Assembly: GCA_021647885.1 (NCBI GenBank)
Contig: JAKITV010000026.1
Location: 1 to 33,183, forward strand
From: Flavobacteriaceae bacterium
GTDB taxonomy: Bacteria > Bacteroidota > Bacteroidia > Flavobacteriales > Flavobacteriaceae
Length of the DNA stretch: 33,183 bases
Direction: 5' to 3'
Shown here piece by piece: positions 8,219 through 15,938 of the stretch (the stretch's first letter is position 1; every line of letters starts with the position of its first letter). The position numbers and the translations under genes are program-made. Under the pieces are notes generated by a model that was not told the DNA's origin, searched no databases, and was given only the letters and a program-made list of their open reading frames with translations.

Positions 8219-9475
8219 TTATTTTACCACAATTATTTCATTAATATTAGTAGTCCTTCTTGGCGACAAGCGTTCTTGACGCATTTTCCATGTTCGTTCT
8301 AAATCTTGATTTCCTATTTTTAATTTATAATCGCCATATTTAGTATTTAGCTTATCAATAGTATGCATCAAAGGTTTATGTTTTGGATTTTCATGCTCAA
8401 ATAAGTTTAATTGATAATTATTTGTAGGCACTATTCCTGTTACTATAACGCCTGCTCGCTTATATTTTATACCTTCTTTAAAAATAGAAGTAACCGCCTT
8501 TATCGCACAATTACTTATTACTAAAGATGAATCTGTTGGATAAGGCAAATTCACTATTCTACTTGCTCGATGTTGTTGTGCGTTTTTTTTATATCTATCG
8601 CTACTTAACATCACAATAACCATATGGCAGCTCGATTTTTGTACACGCAATTTTTCTGCACAACTTGTAGCAAAGGTTGAAATACGCTCTTTTATATTGT
8701 CAATATCAGAAAATGTGGTTTCAAAACTACGTGTAGTTGCTATTGCCTTTTTAGTTTTTTGTTCGTCTAATTTTATGGTTGGAATCCCTTCAAGATCTTT
8801 TTTAAGTTTCCATTCTGTTATTGAAAACTGTTTTCGGATCCAATCATCTGGAAGCTGTACAAAATCATAGGCTGTTTTACAATGTTTAGCTCCTAAGCGC
8901 TTTTGCAAACCACATCCAATTCCCCAAACGTCATTTAGCTGTATCCACTTTAAAGCTTTTATTCGTTTTTCTTCTGAATCAATTACATAAACTCCTTTTG
9001 TTTCTTCTGGAAATTTTCGAGCTATCTTATTTGCTACTTTGGATAATGCTTTTGTTGGTGCAATGCCAACACAAGTTGGAATACCTGTCCATTTTAAAAT
9101 ACGCTTCCTAATTTGATTTCCGTAATCTTGAAAATTATAATTCTTAAAGCCTTTAAATTCTAAAAATGCTTCATCTATACTATACACTTCAATATCTGGA
9201 GAAAATTGTTCTAAAATAGACATCACACGAGTACTCATGTCGCCATACAATGGATAATTGGATGAAAACACTTGGATATTATTCGCTTTAAAGAATCCTT
9301 CATATTTAAACGCTGGTGCTCCCATTGGCAATCCAAGAGCTTTTGCTTCATCACTTCTAGAAATAACACAACCATCATTGTTTGATAGAATAGCAATGGG
9401 TTTGTTGTGTAAATTTGGATTAAATACACGCTCACAAGAAGCATAAAAATTATTACAATCAACTAAAGCAAACAT
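8219..9475 (-). CDS. umuC: Y-family DNA polymerase, UmuC catalytic subunit of Pol V
   Basis: Translesion polymerase of 418 residues. I chose the start at 9475 (MFALVDCNNFYASCE) because this is the family N-terminus; an upstream in-frame ATG would add 17 residues without homology. The metal-binding carboxylates are Asp6, Asp101 and Glu102 (in YSIDEAF), the same numbers as in E. coli UmuC. The helix-hairpin-helix region (WGIGCGLQKRLG) and a C-terminal little-finger domain are present, so it is full length. It is the first gene of a probable unit umuC, GIY-YIG, umuD. A small inverted repeat (9497-9511) overlaps its likely promoter and could be a damage-response operator. Confidence 0.94.
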   Translation of the reverse strand: MFALVDCNNFYASCERVFNPNLHNKPIAILSNNDGCVISRSDEAKALGLPMGAPAFKYEGFFKANNIQVFSSNYPLYGDMSTRVMSILEQFSPDIEVYSIDEAFLEFKGFKNYNFQDYGNQIRKRILKWTGIPTCVGIAPTKALSKVANKIARKFPEETKGVYVIDSEEKRIKALKWIQLNDVWGIGCGLQKRLGAKHCKTAYDFVQLPDDWIRKQFSITEWKLKKDLEGIPTIKLDEQKTKKAIATTRSFETTFSDIDNIKERISTFATSCAEKLRVQKSSCHMVIVMLSSDRYKKNAQQHRASRIVNLPYPTDSSLVISNCAIKAVTSIFKEGIKYKRAGVIVTGIVPTNNYQLNLFEHENPKHKPLMHTIDKLNTKYGDYKLKIGNQDLERTWKMRQERLSPRRTTNINEIIVVK

Positions 9476-9496
9476 GGTTATAAATATACAAGAAAA

Positions 9497-9511
9497 GTAG
9501 TTTTTATCTAC
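9497..9511. promoter_or_regulatory. Small inverted repeat upstream of umuC
   Basis: GTAG-N7-CTAC lies 22 bases before the umuC ATG and overlaps a -7-like box on the minus strand (TACTTTTC, 9492-9499). Position and symmetry suit a LexA-type operator, but I know of no consensus for this group that it matches. Confidence 0.3.
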
Positions 9512-9556
9512 CTCTAAAAAATACATTTTTTAACTATTCCCTTTAGGTAATTTTTA

Positions 9557-9564
9557 TATTTTTG
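9557..9564 (+). promoter_or_regulatory. -7 promoter box for the BtuB-like receptor
   Basis: TATTTTTG fits the Bacteroidota -7 consensus TAnnTTTG perfectly and lies 18 bases before the ATG. No strong -33 TTTG is evident at the expected distance. Confidence 0.5.
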
Positions 9565-9582
9565 CTCGCTTAAAATAAAAGT

Positions 9583-11400
9583 ATGAACAATTTTAAGGCG
9601 GTATTATTACTCATGCTTTTAGTGAGTCATTTTTCGTTTTCACAAAACACCCAAAAACAAGAAAAACTAGATTCTGTAATGATAACTTCTAGCAGAATTG
9701 ACTTGCCTTTTAAAAAAAATTCAAGAACAATTACTATCATAACCTCTGAAATTATTGCACAAAGTCCTGCAACAAATGTTGCTGACCTGTTGCAACAAAT
9801 TGCCGGAATTGATATACGGCGTCGTGGTGTAAATGGTATGCAAGCTGATTTGTATATTCGTGGTGGTAGTTTTGACCAAACCCTTTTGCTTATTGATGGT
9901 ATTAAAGTTGAAGACGCACAAACGGGTCACCACACCATGAATATGGCATTGCCTATTGAAGTTATTGAACGTATTGAAATCATAAAAGGGCCTGCCTCAC
10001 GTGTATTTGGGCAAAATGCCTTTACTGGAGCTATTAATATTGTGACCAAAAAAAACGCTAAAAATGTGAATGCAATTAGTTTTCAATTGGGTTCGTTTGG
10101 GCAAGAAAATGTAACAGCAACTGTTGGCAAAAATTTTAACAACAGCTCAATTATTGCACATGCATCTATAAATACTTCTGATGGTTACCGATTTAATACC
10201 GATTTTAACAATCAAAACTATTTTTTGAAAGGGAGTTTCAATAAAAACAACATACCCTTTGATGTTATATGCTATTTTACCGAGCGTAAATTTGGTGCCA
10301 ATGGCTTTTATGCCTCTCCTGAAGCTGTAAACCAATACGAAGAAACACAAAGTAGTTTGATTGGAATTTCCTCGGTTTATAAAACCAAAAAACTCACTTT
10401 AAAACCACGTGTATATTGGAAACGCAATCAAGATATGTATGTGTTTGTACGTGACAATCCTTCTATTTACAGAAATTTGCACCAAACCAATAAAATTGGT
10501 GCCGTAATAAATGGATCTTTCTCTTCTAAATTAGGAACTACTGGTTTTGGTATAGATGTGGCAAAAGTATATTTATCTAGCAATAATCTTGGGAAAAGAA
10601 ATCGCGATATGGTGACCGTGTTTTTAGAGCATCGCTTTCAGTTTTTAGATGAAAAATTAGATGTTACTCCTGGTGTTGCCGTAAATTATTTTTCAGATTT
10701 TAAATTTCATGCATTCCCCGGAATTGATTTAGGCTATCAAATCAATGACTATCTAAAAGTATATGCAAACGCAGGATATACCTACAGAATACCAACTTAC
10801 ACAGATTTATTTTATAGTGATCCTACAACGCTTGGTAACGAAAATTTAAATCCTGAAGAAGCCATTACAGAAGAACTGGGATTAAAATACTCCAAAGGGC
10901 AATTTATGGCATCAATGGCAATTTTTAATAGAGATTCCAATAACTTAATCGATTATATAAAGGAAAATGAAGACGACTTATGGCAAGCCACAAATATTCA
11001 AAATCTAAATACTATTGGCTTTGAAGCAAATGTGTCTTATGGTTTTGAAATGTCTGAGTTTCCTCAAAACATAACTTTAGGGTATACATATCTTGAAGAA
11101 AATTTAGACGCGCTAAATATTAATTTTTCTCGGTATTCTATCAATTCTTTAAAACATCATTTTACAGCAAGCTATCGTTCGCAGTTCATAAAATATCTAT
11201 CACAAAGTATAGCCTACAAGTTTGCCAACCGAACTAATGGCGAACGTTATAGTATTGTTGATGCCAAAGTAACATTAAATCTAAAATCCTTTGAACTCTC
11301 AATAATTGGGAATAATGTATTTAACGCACAATATACAGAAACCAATTTGGTGCCAATGCCAAAAGGCAATGTGCTGCTAGATTTAAAATATAGGTTTTAA
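9583..11400 (+). CDS. TonB-dependent receptor, BtuB-like
   Basis: Outer-membrane receptor of 605 residues with a signal peptide (cleavage after about residue 20, FSFSQ). The plug domain is roughly residues 30-155, with the typical ADLLQQIAGIDIRRRG, YIRGGSFDQTLLLIDG and IERIEIIKGPASRVFG stretches. The rest is a 22-strand barrel ending in the aromatic KYRF. The short length and lack of a CarboxypepD-like N-terminal domain resemble vitamin B12 (BtuB) receptors, but no cobalamin riboswitch fits in the short upstream gap and no cobalamin genes are nearby, so the substrate is unproven. It is monocistronic and divergent from umuC. Confidence 0.85.
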   Translation: MNNFKAVLLLMLLVSHFSFSQNTQKQEKLDSVMITSSRIDLPFKKNSRTITIITSEIIAQSPATNVADLLQQIAGIDIRRRGVNGMQADLYIRGGSFDQTLLLIDGIKVEDAQTGHHTMNMALPIEVIERIEIIKGPASRVFGQNAFTGAINIVTKKNAKNVNAISFQLGSFGQENVTATVGKNFNNSSIIAHASINTSDGYRFNTDFNNQNYFLKGSFNKNNIPFDVICYFTERKFGANGFYASPEAVNQYEETQSSLIGISSVYKTKKLTLKPRVYWKRNQDMYVFVRDNPSIYRNLHQTNKIGAVINGSFSSKLGTTGFGIDVAKVYLSSNNLGKRNRDMVTVFLEHRFQFLDEKLDVTPGVAVNYFSDFKFHAFPGIDLGYQINDYLKVYANAGYTYRIPTYTDLFYSDPTTLGNENLNPEEAITEELGLKYSKGQFMASMAIFNRDSNNLIDYIKENEDDLWQATNIQNLNTIGFEANVSYGFEMSEFPQNITLGYTYLEENLDALNINFSRYSINSLKHHFTASYRSQFIKYLSQSIAYKFANRTNGERYSIVDAKVTLNLKSFELSIIGNNVFNAQYTETNLVPMPKGNVLLDLKYRF

Positions 11401-11559
11401 TTGAACCTTCAAGATATTCCTCAACTGCAAAATGATTTTTCATATCCCAATTTTGGATTACACCTTATAAAAAAACTACCTATGTTAATTTTTGGCGGAT
11501 AAGATTCCTGTGCTTTTATGCGTTATGATATAGACTTTACAAACCCCTATTTTAAAAAA
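11401..11559. other. Intergenic gap with a short possible gene remnant
   Basis: Directly after the receptor stop, 11401-11502 reads open for 33 codons from a TTG (LNLQDIPQLQND onward). I do not recognise it and see no ribosome binding site or homologous fold. It may be a decayed gene fragment or chance. No terminator with a T-run is visible in the gap. Confidence 0.25.
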
Positions 11560-12126
11560 TTAATCATCTTCCCAACCCCAAGGTGCATCTGGGTTTTCAA
11601 CTATTTTAGTTAGGTCAAAGACTACTCTAAAAACTCTTGGTGTTCCTAAGCGTCTTAAGTTATAGCTAAATTCGGTATCGTTAAGCGTAATCCACCAAAC
11701 ATTAGTTGATGCTTCAGGAATTAAATTTTTTGTTTCCTGATCTGCTGGAAACACTTGTATTGTTTCTTGCCCAGAATTTGTTGTTTTACCTCCATATTGT
11801 GTAATATCATCTTCTGTACCATCTTTATGTCTATGATCGTGTTTAAGTGTAATTCGATCATTATCGTAAGTTAACACCCAAGTTCTTGATCTGTCTTCTC
11901 CAACAAAAAAAGGGATCTTAATTATATTATCACTACAGTAACGAACATGCATTAACAATCTTTTTCCTCCAAACTGCTCATCATCGACAGGTAGTTCTAG
12001 AGTTCCTTCAAACGATTTACCACACAAGATTTTAAGTGAATTCCAAAATTGTTCTGATTCGCTTTTCTCTTGTGAAAATGATGCCGAAAAACTTAATATA
12101 ATTAAAAGAGTAATAATCTTTTTCAT
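11560..12126 (-). CDS. Small secreted protein of unknown function
   Basis: Protein of 188 residues with a clear signal peptide (MKKIITLLIILSFSASFSQ), so periplasmic or surface-exposed. The mature part has two cysteines (CGKSF and RYCSD), a His-rich stretch HDHRHKDG and an acidic tail ending GWEDD. It looks like a beta-rich domain. I do not recognise a named family. It starts 36 bases after the recX stop on the same strand and may be cotranscribed with it, although nothing about its sequence suggests a link with recombination. Confidence 0.75.
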   Translation of the reverse strand: MKKIITLLIILSFSASFSQEKSESEQFWNSLKILCGKSFEGTLELPVDDEQFGGKRLLMHVRYCSDNIIKIPFFVGEDRSRTWVLTYDNDRITLKHDHRHKDGTEDDITQYGGKTTNSGQETIQVFPADQETKNLIPEASTNVWWITLNDTEFSYNLRRLGTPRVFRVVFDLTKIVENPDAPWGWEDD

Positions 12127-12162
12127 CTATTTAGAAATTTAATTTGCGTAGAAAGTTAAGCA

Positions 12163-12636
12163 TTATTTTATCAACTCGTTTACCTTTTCATATACCAAAT
12201 GTGATTCCCAGCCACGATACAATAAATAATCTACAAGTTTTTTCTTTTTCTTCCATTTATCTGTTTCTTTAATTAAAACGACCTTTTTTTCGGCTAAATC
12301 ATTAAAAACCTCGATGTATTCAGCCTCTCCAATTTCGTTAAGTGCTTGATTTATATTAACTTTGCCAATGTCTTTTCTCTTTAATTCTAAAGTTAAACGG
12401 CGTTTACCCCATTTCTTAATTTTAAACTTACCGCTTACAAATGTTTTTGCAAAACGTTCTTCGTTTAGAAAGTTATGCTGCAATAGATGTACGATTATAA
12501 CATCTATAGCTTCAGGAATCATATGCATGTCCTTTAGCTTTTGTGTAACCTCTTTATGACAACGTTCTTGATATGCACAATAGTACTCTAGCTTTTTTTT
12601 GGCTTCGTCTAGTGTGTAGGTTTTTTTTTGATACAT
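12163..12636 (-). CDS. recX: Regulatory protein RecX
   Basis: Protein of 157 residues, the normal RecX size, made of three-helix repeats that bind along the RecA filament groove and inhibit or modulate RecA. Seen features are the first repeat (YTLDEAKKKLEYYCAYQERC), the KWGKRRLTLELKRK stretch of the second repeat and a third repeat ending LVYEKVNELIK. The family match is by overall pattern rather than a single motif. It is divergent from the T9SS cargo gene and has a good promoter of its own (12656-12684). The downstream secreted protein may share the transcript. Confidence 0.9.
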   Translation of the reverse strand: MYQKKTYTLDEAKKKLEYYCAYQERCHKEVTQKLKDMHMIPEAIDVIIVHLLQHNFLNEERFAKTFVSGKFKIKKWGKRRLTLELKRKDIGKVNINQALNEIGEAEYIEVFNDLAEKKVVLIKETDKWKKKKKLVDYLLYRGWESHLVYEKVNELIK

Positions 12637-12655
12637 GTTACAATAGTTATCAAAG

Positions 12656-12684
12656 CAAAAATAACAATAGTACTGTTAAAACAA
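12656..12684 (-). promoter_or_regulatory. recX: recX promoter
   Basis: On the minus strand TTG (12684-12682), an 18-base spacer and TATTTTTG (12663-12656) match the Bacteroidota -33/-7 pattern. The -7 box ends 19 bases before the recX ATG, giving a short leader. Confidence 0.55.
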
Positions 12685-12728
12685 TATTTTTAAAATAGAA
12701 TACAGTATCTAAATTTTAAACTTAGCGA

Positions 12729-15700
12729 ATGAAAAATATAATTACTCTTTTTATAGCCTTATTAGTGTTTCACTTTGGTTATGGGCAAATAATTACTTTT
12801 GATTTTGGTGGAAACATAGGTGATGAGGTTTCAGTAGTCTCAAATTTTAATGATGCAAATTTAACAACATCTACAATTATTAGAGGAGCAGGTTTAACTG
12901 CAAATAATAACGCAAATAGGTTCAATGCTAGGTCGTGGTCATTGATTGATATGGCTACTGCTGTTGCTGAAAATTCCTATATGGAATTTAGTGTTGTTCC
13001 AAACTCTGGCTTTCAATTTGATATTACAACAATTGATATTAATTTTCAACGTTCACTAACTGGTACATCGGCAATTGCGTTAAGAAGCTCTATAGATGGT
13101 TATGGTTCAAATATAGACGGTGAAAAAGCCATAGTAGATAATACAAACATACAAACCTTCTCTTTTAATGTTTCTCAAGCTAACAGTACTACAGCAGTTA
13201 CATATAGGTTTTATGGTTATTCTGAGCAAACTGGTGGATCAGGTGGTTTTGAAGGAGGAGGAAATGATATAATTATAAATGGTTCGGTTTTCTGCACAGA
13301 TACTCTTGATTATAACAACCTCCAATTTCCAGCTACTGGCATTATCACTGCTGGTGGTACTTTTCCCGTATATGCGCAAGCCTATGAGCCAGGTGTTACA
13401 GACTCTTCTGGTCAAGGTGCTAATGTTGAAGCTTGGATTGGTTATAGCCTTACGGATACTAATCCTAATGGCTCTGGATGGACTTGGATTGCTGCTACTT
13501 ACAATGGAGATGTAGGAAATAATGATGAATATGTTGCTGATATTGGTGTTGGAATTGCAGCTTCTGGAACCTATTATTATGCAAGTCGTTTTCGTTTTAA
13601 TAGTTGTGGCTTTACTTATGGAGGTTATAATTCTGGAGGTGGAGATGGTTTTTGGGATGGCACAAACGATATTAATGGTATTTTAACCGTAAATGCTGAT
13701 CAAGTAGATTTTTGCAATGTAGATTTTCCAAAAACAGCAAACAGAAATGTTGGAGATATCTTCAATGTTTATGCACAAGCTCATGAACCAGGTGTTACAG
13801 ATTCAGCAGGTCAAGGTGCAAACATATTAGCTTGGATAGGATATAATACAATTGGTATTAATCATCAGCCTTGGGATACCACAGGATGGAACTGGGTTGC
13901 TGCCACATACGATTCAGATGCTGGAAATAACGACCAATATGTTGCAGAAATTGGTTCTGCCCTACCAGCAGGCACATATTACTATGCAAGTCGTTTTCAA
14001 CTTAATGGTAGTGATTACTCTTATGGTGGAATACAAGCTGATAATGTAGGCAACTTTTGGGATACAACTAATAATTCAGGAACACTAAACATATCTTGTA
14101 GTGCTTCAACAACTTGGGCTGCTGGAACTTGGAATAATGGCATTCCAAATATAAATACCAATGCTATAATTAATGATAATTATAATACTACTACAAATGG
14201 TAGTTTTACTACATGTAGTTTAACTATAAATGCTGGGTTTACCTTAAGAATTGATAATGGTGATTATGTTGAAATTCAAACCAATATTGTTGCTGATGGT
14301 AATATAACTGTAGAAACCCAAGGTGCTGTTGTACAAATTGATGATGACACTACTGTAACTGGAGCTGGTTCAATAACAGTTATTAAAACCACAGCGCCAT
14401 TAAATGCTTGGTATGAATATACCTATTGGAGCTCACCTGTTACAGGAGAAACTATTGGTACAGCTTTATCTGATGCTGATCCTGATAGACGCTTTTGGTT
14501 TAATGCGAGTAATTTTCAAGATACGACCATGGAAACTGGAAATAACAATGCAACTGCTCCTGGACAAGATGATATAGATGATAATGGTGATGATTGGCAA
14601 TTGGCTGCGGGTACAGATATAATGACACCAGGTGTTGGTTATGCAGCAACACATTCTGAAGTGGCATTTATTGGGCCTCCATTCTCATTTCCTCCATATC
14701 AATTTGATTATAACTTTTTTGGTCTATTTAATAATGGCGTTATTACAGTTCCAGTAGTAAGAAACGATGTTGAAACTGCTGATACCAATTGGAATCTTAT
14801 TGGAAATCCGTATCCCTCTGCTATAGATGTTGATGCTTTTTTTAATACAAATGTGTTTACTTTAAACACAAATGGATTACTAGATGGTACTATTTATTTA
14901 TGGTCTCAAAACACACCTCCTGACGAAAATACAAATGGAAACGAAGGGCAAAATTTTGCACAATCGGATTATGCAACTATAAATGGAACTGGAGAAAATG
15001 CTGGAGGTGATGGATTAACTCCAAATCGATTTATCCCATCTGGTCAAGGGTTTTTTGTGTCAGTAGCTGATGCTCCTCAACCTTTAACTTCAGGTAATGT
15101 TATTTTTAACAACTCAATGAGAGTTATTGGAAATAATGACCAGTTTTTTAGAGCTTCAAATAGTAATTTAGATAATAAGCTTTGGCTTAATTTAACTTCA
15201 GACAATGGTGTGTTTAATCAAGCTCTTGTTGGCTATGTAAATGGTGCTACTAATAGTTATGATGGAACTTACTATGACGCACCAAGGAACTTATCTACTG
15301 GTGCTTCGTCTATTTTATATACAACTATTGAAGGGAATACTAAAAAATTCGCCATTCAAGGAAAAGATGTTAATAGTTTATGTAATGATGAAGTTATCTC
15401 TGTTGGGTTTAGCACCACAATAGATGTTGCAACCTTATATACACTCTCTATTGCTCAATTTGAAGGTGATTTTTTCAGCAATAATACTGTTTATCTAAAA
15501 GATAACCTGTTAAATATTTTGCACGATTTATCTTTAAACGACTATGCTTTTACATCGGAAGTTGGTGAATTTAATGAGCGTTTTGAAATTGTATTTAACG
15601 AAAACGCCCTTTCTTTAGGAGAACATATAATTAATAGCGATTCTTTATCTATTATTGAACTCAATAATGGAAATGTTCAATTTAAATTATCAAGTTCTTT

Positions 15701-15875
15701 AGAACTAAAATCTATAGAGATTATAGATTTTTTAGGAAGAACGCTTTATAGATTAGAAGCTAATGGTAATTCTAAAACTTATAATCTTTCTAATTTAAGC
15801 CAAGCGACTTATATTGCTAAAGTAGAATTAAGTAATGGTGTTGTGATTACTAAAAAGGCTATAAAAAGAAATTAA
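12729..15875 (+). CDS. Large T9SS-exported protein with duplicated domain
   Basis: Protein of 1048 residues with a signal peptide (MKNIITLFIALLVFHFGYGQ) and a type IX C-terminal sorting domain at about 970-1048 (IEIIDFLGRTLYR, then VELSNGVVITKKAIKRN), so it is exported across the outer membrane. An N-terminal beta domain covers about 21-187. Two tandem copies of a roughly 130-residue domain follow (188-325 and 328-456), each with YAQAxEPGVTDSxGQGAN, WIGY, an aromatic WxWxAATY segment, GNNDxYVAxIG and GTYYYASRF. The middle (457-970) resembles the low-complexity adhesin-type region of flavobacterial surface proteins. Asn and Thr are abundant. No catalytic motif was seen; ligand binding or adhesion is a guess. 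Confidence 0.9.
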   Translation: MKNIITLFIALLVFHFGYGQIITFDFGGNIGDEVSVVSNFNDANLTTSTIIRGAGLTANNNANRFNARSWSLIDMATAVAENSYMEFSVVPNSGFQFDITTIDINFQRSLTGTSAIALRSSIDGYGSNIDGEKAIVDNTNIQTFSFNVSQANSTTAVTYRFYGYSEQTGGSGGFEGGGNDIIINGSVFCTDTLDYNNLQFPATGIITAGGTFPVYAQAYEPGVTDSSGQGANVEAWIGYSLTDTNPNGSGWTWIAATYNGDVGNNDEYVADIGVGIAASGTYYYASRFRFNSCGFTYGGYNSGGGDGFWDGTNDINGILTVNADQVDFCNVDFPKTANRNVGDIFNVYAQAHEPGVTDSAGQGANILAWIGYNTIGINHQPWDTTGWNWVAATYDSDAGNNDQYVAEIGSALPAGTYYYASRFQLNGSDYSYGGIQADNVGNFWDTTNNSGTLNISCSASTTWAAGTWNNGIPNINTNAIINDNYNTTTNGSFTTCSLTINAGFTLRIDNGDYVEIQTNIVADGNITVETQGAVVQIDDDTTVTGAGSITVIKTTAPLNAWYEYTYWSSPVTGETIGTALSDADPDRRFWFNASNFQDTTMETGNNNATAPGQDDIDDNGDDWQLAAGTDIMTPGVGYAATHSEVAFIGPPFSFPPYQFDYNFFGLFNNGVITVPVVRNDVETADTNWNLIGNPYPSAIDVDAFFNTNVFTLNTNGLLDGTIYLWSQNTPPDENTNGNEGQNFAQSDYATINGTGENAGGDGLTPNRFIPSGQGFFVSVADAPQPLTSGNVIFNNSMRVIGNNDQFFRASNSNLDNKLWLNLTSDNGVFNQALVGYVNGATNSYDGTYYDAPRNLSTGASSILYTTIEGNTKKFAIQGKDVNSLCNDEVISVGFSTTIDVATLYTLSIAQFEGDFFSNNTVYLKDNLLNILHDLSLNDYAFTSEVGEFNERFEIVFNENALSLGEHIINSDSLSIIELNNGNVQFKLSSSLELKSIEIIDFLGRTLYRLEANGNSKTYNLSNLSQATYIAKVELSNGVVITKKAIKRN

Positions 15876-15892
15876 TCTTATAATAATGAAAG

Positions 15893-15924
15893 ATTGCTAC
15901 AACTTTTTTTAAAAGTTTCGCAAT
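15893..15924. terminator. Composite hairpin between convergent genes
   Basis: ATTGC (15893-15897) pairs with GCAAT (15920-15924) outside an inner stem AACTTTT (15901-15907) / AAAAGTT (15911-15917). It lies between the converging stop codons of the T9SS cargo gene and the TonB receptor and probably serves as a bidirectional terminator, though no long U-run follows. Confidence 0.45.
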
Positions 15925-15938
15925 AGTAGCCTAATCAA

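Noticed and set aside
9476-9526. Longer start for umuC adding 17 residues
   Set aside because: The extension has no family match and covers the promoter region; MFALVDCNNFY is the normal UmuC start.
9476-9582. Cobalamin riboswitch before the BtuB-like receptor
   Set aside because: The gap is only 107 bases, contains a promoter close to the ATG and has none of the conserved B12-box sequence I would expect.
14466-14654. Minus-strand frame inside the T9SS cargo gene
   Set aside because: A Cys/Ile-rich shadow of the Asp/Gly-rich coding strand.
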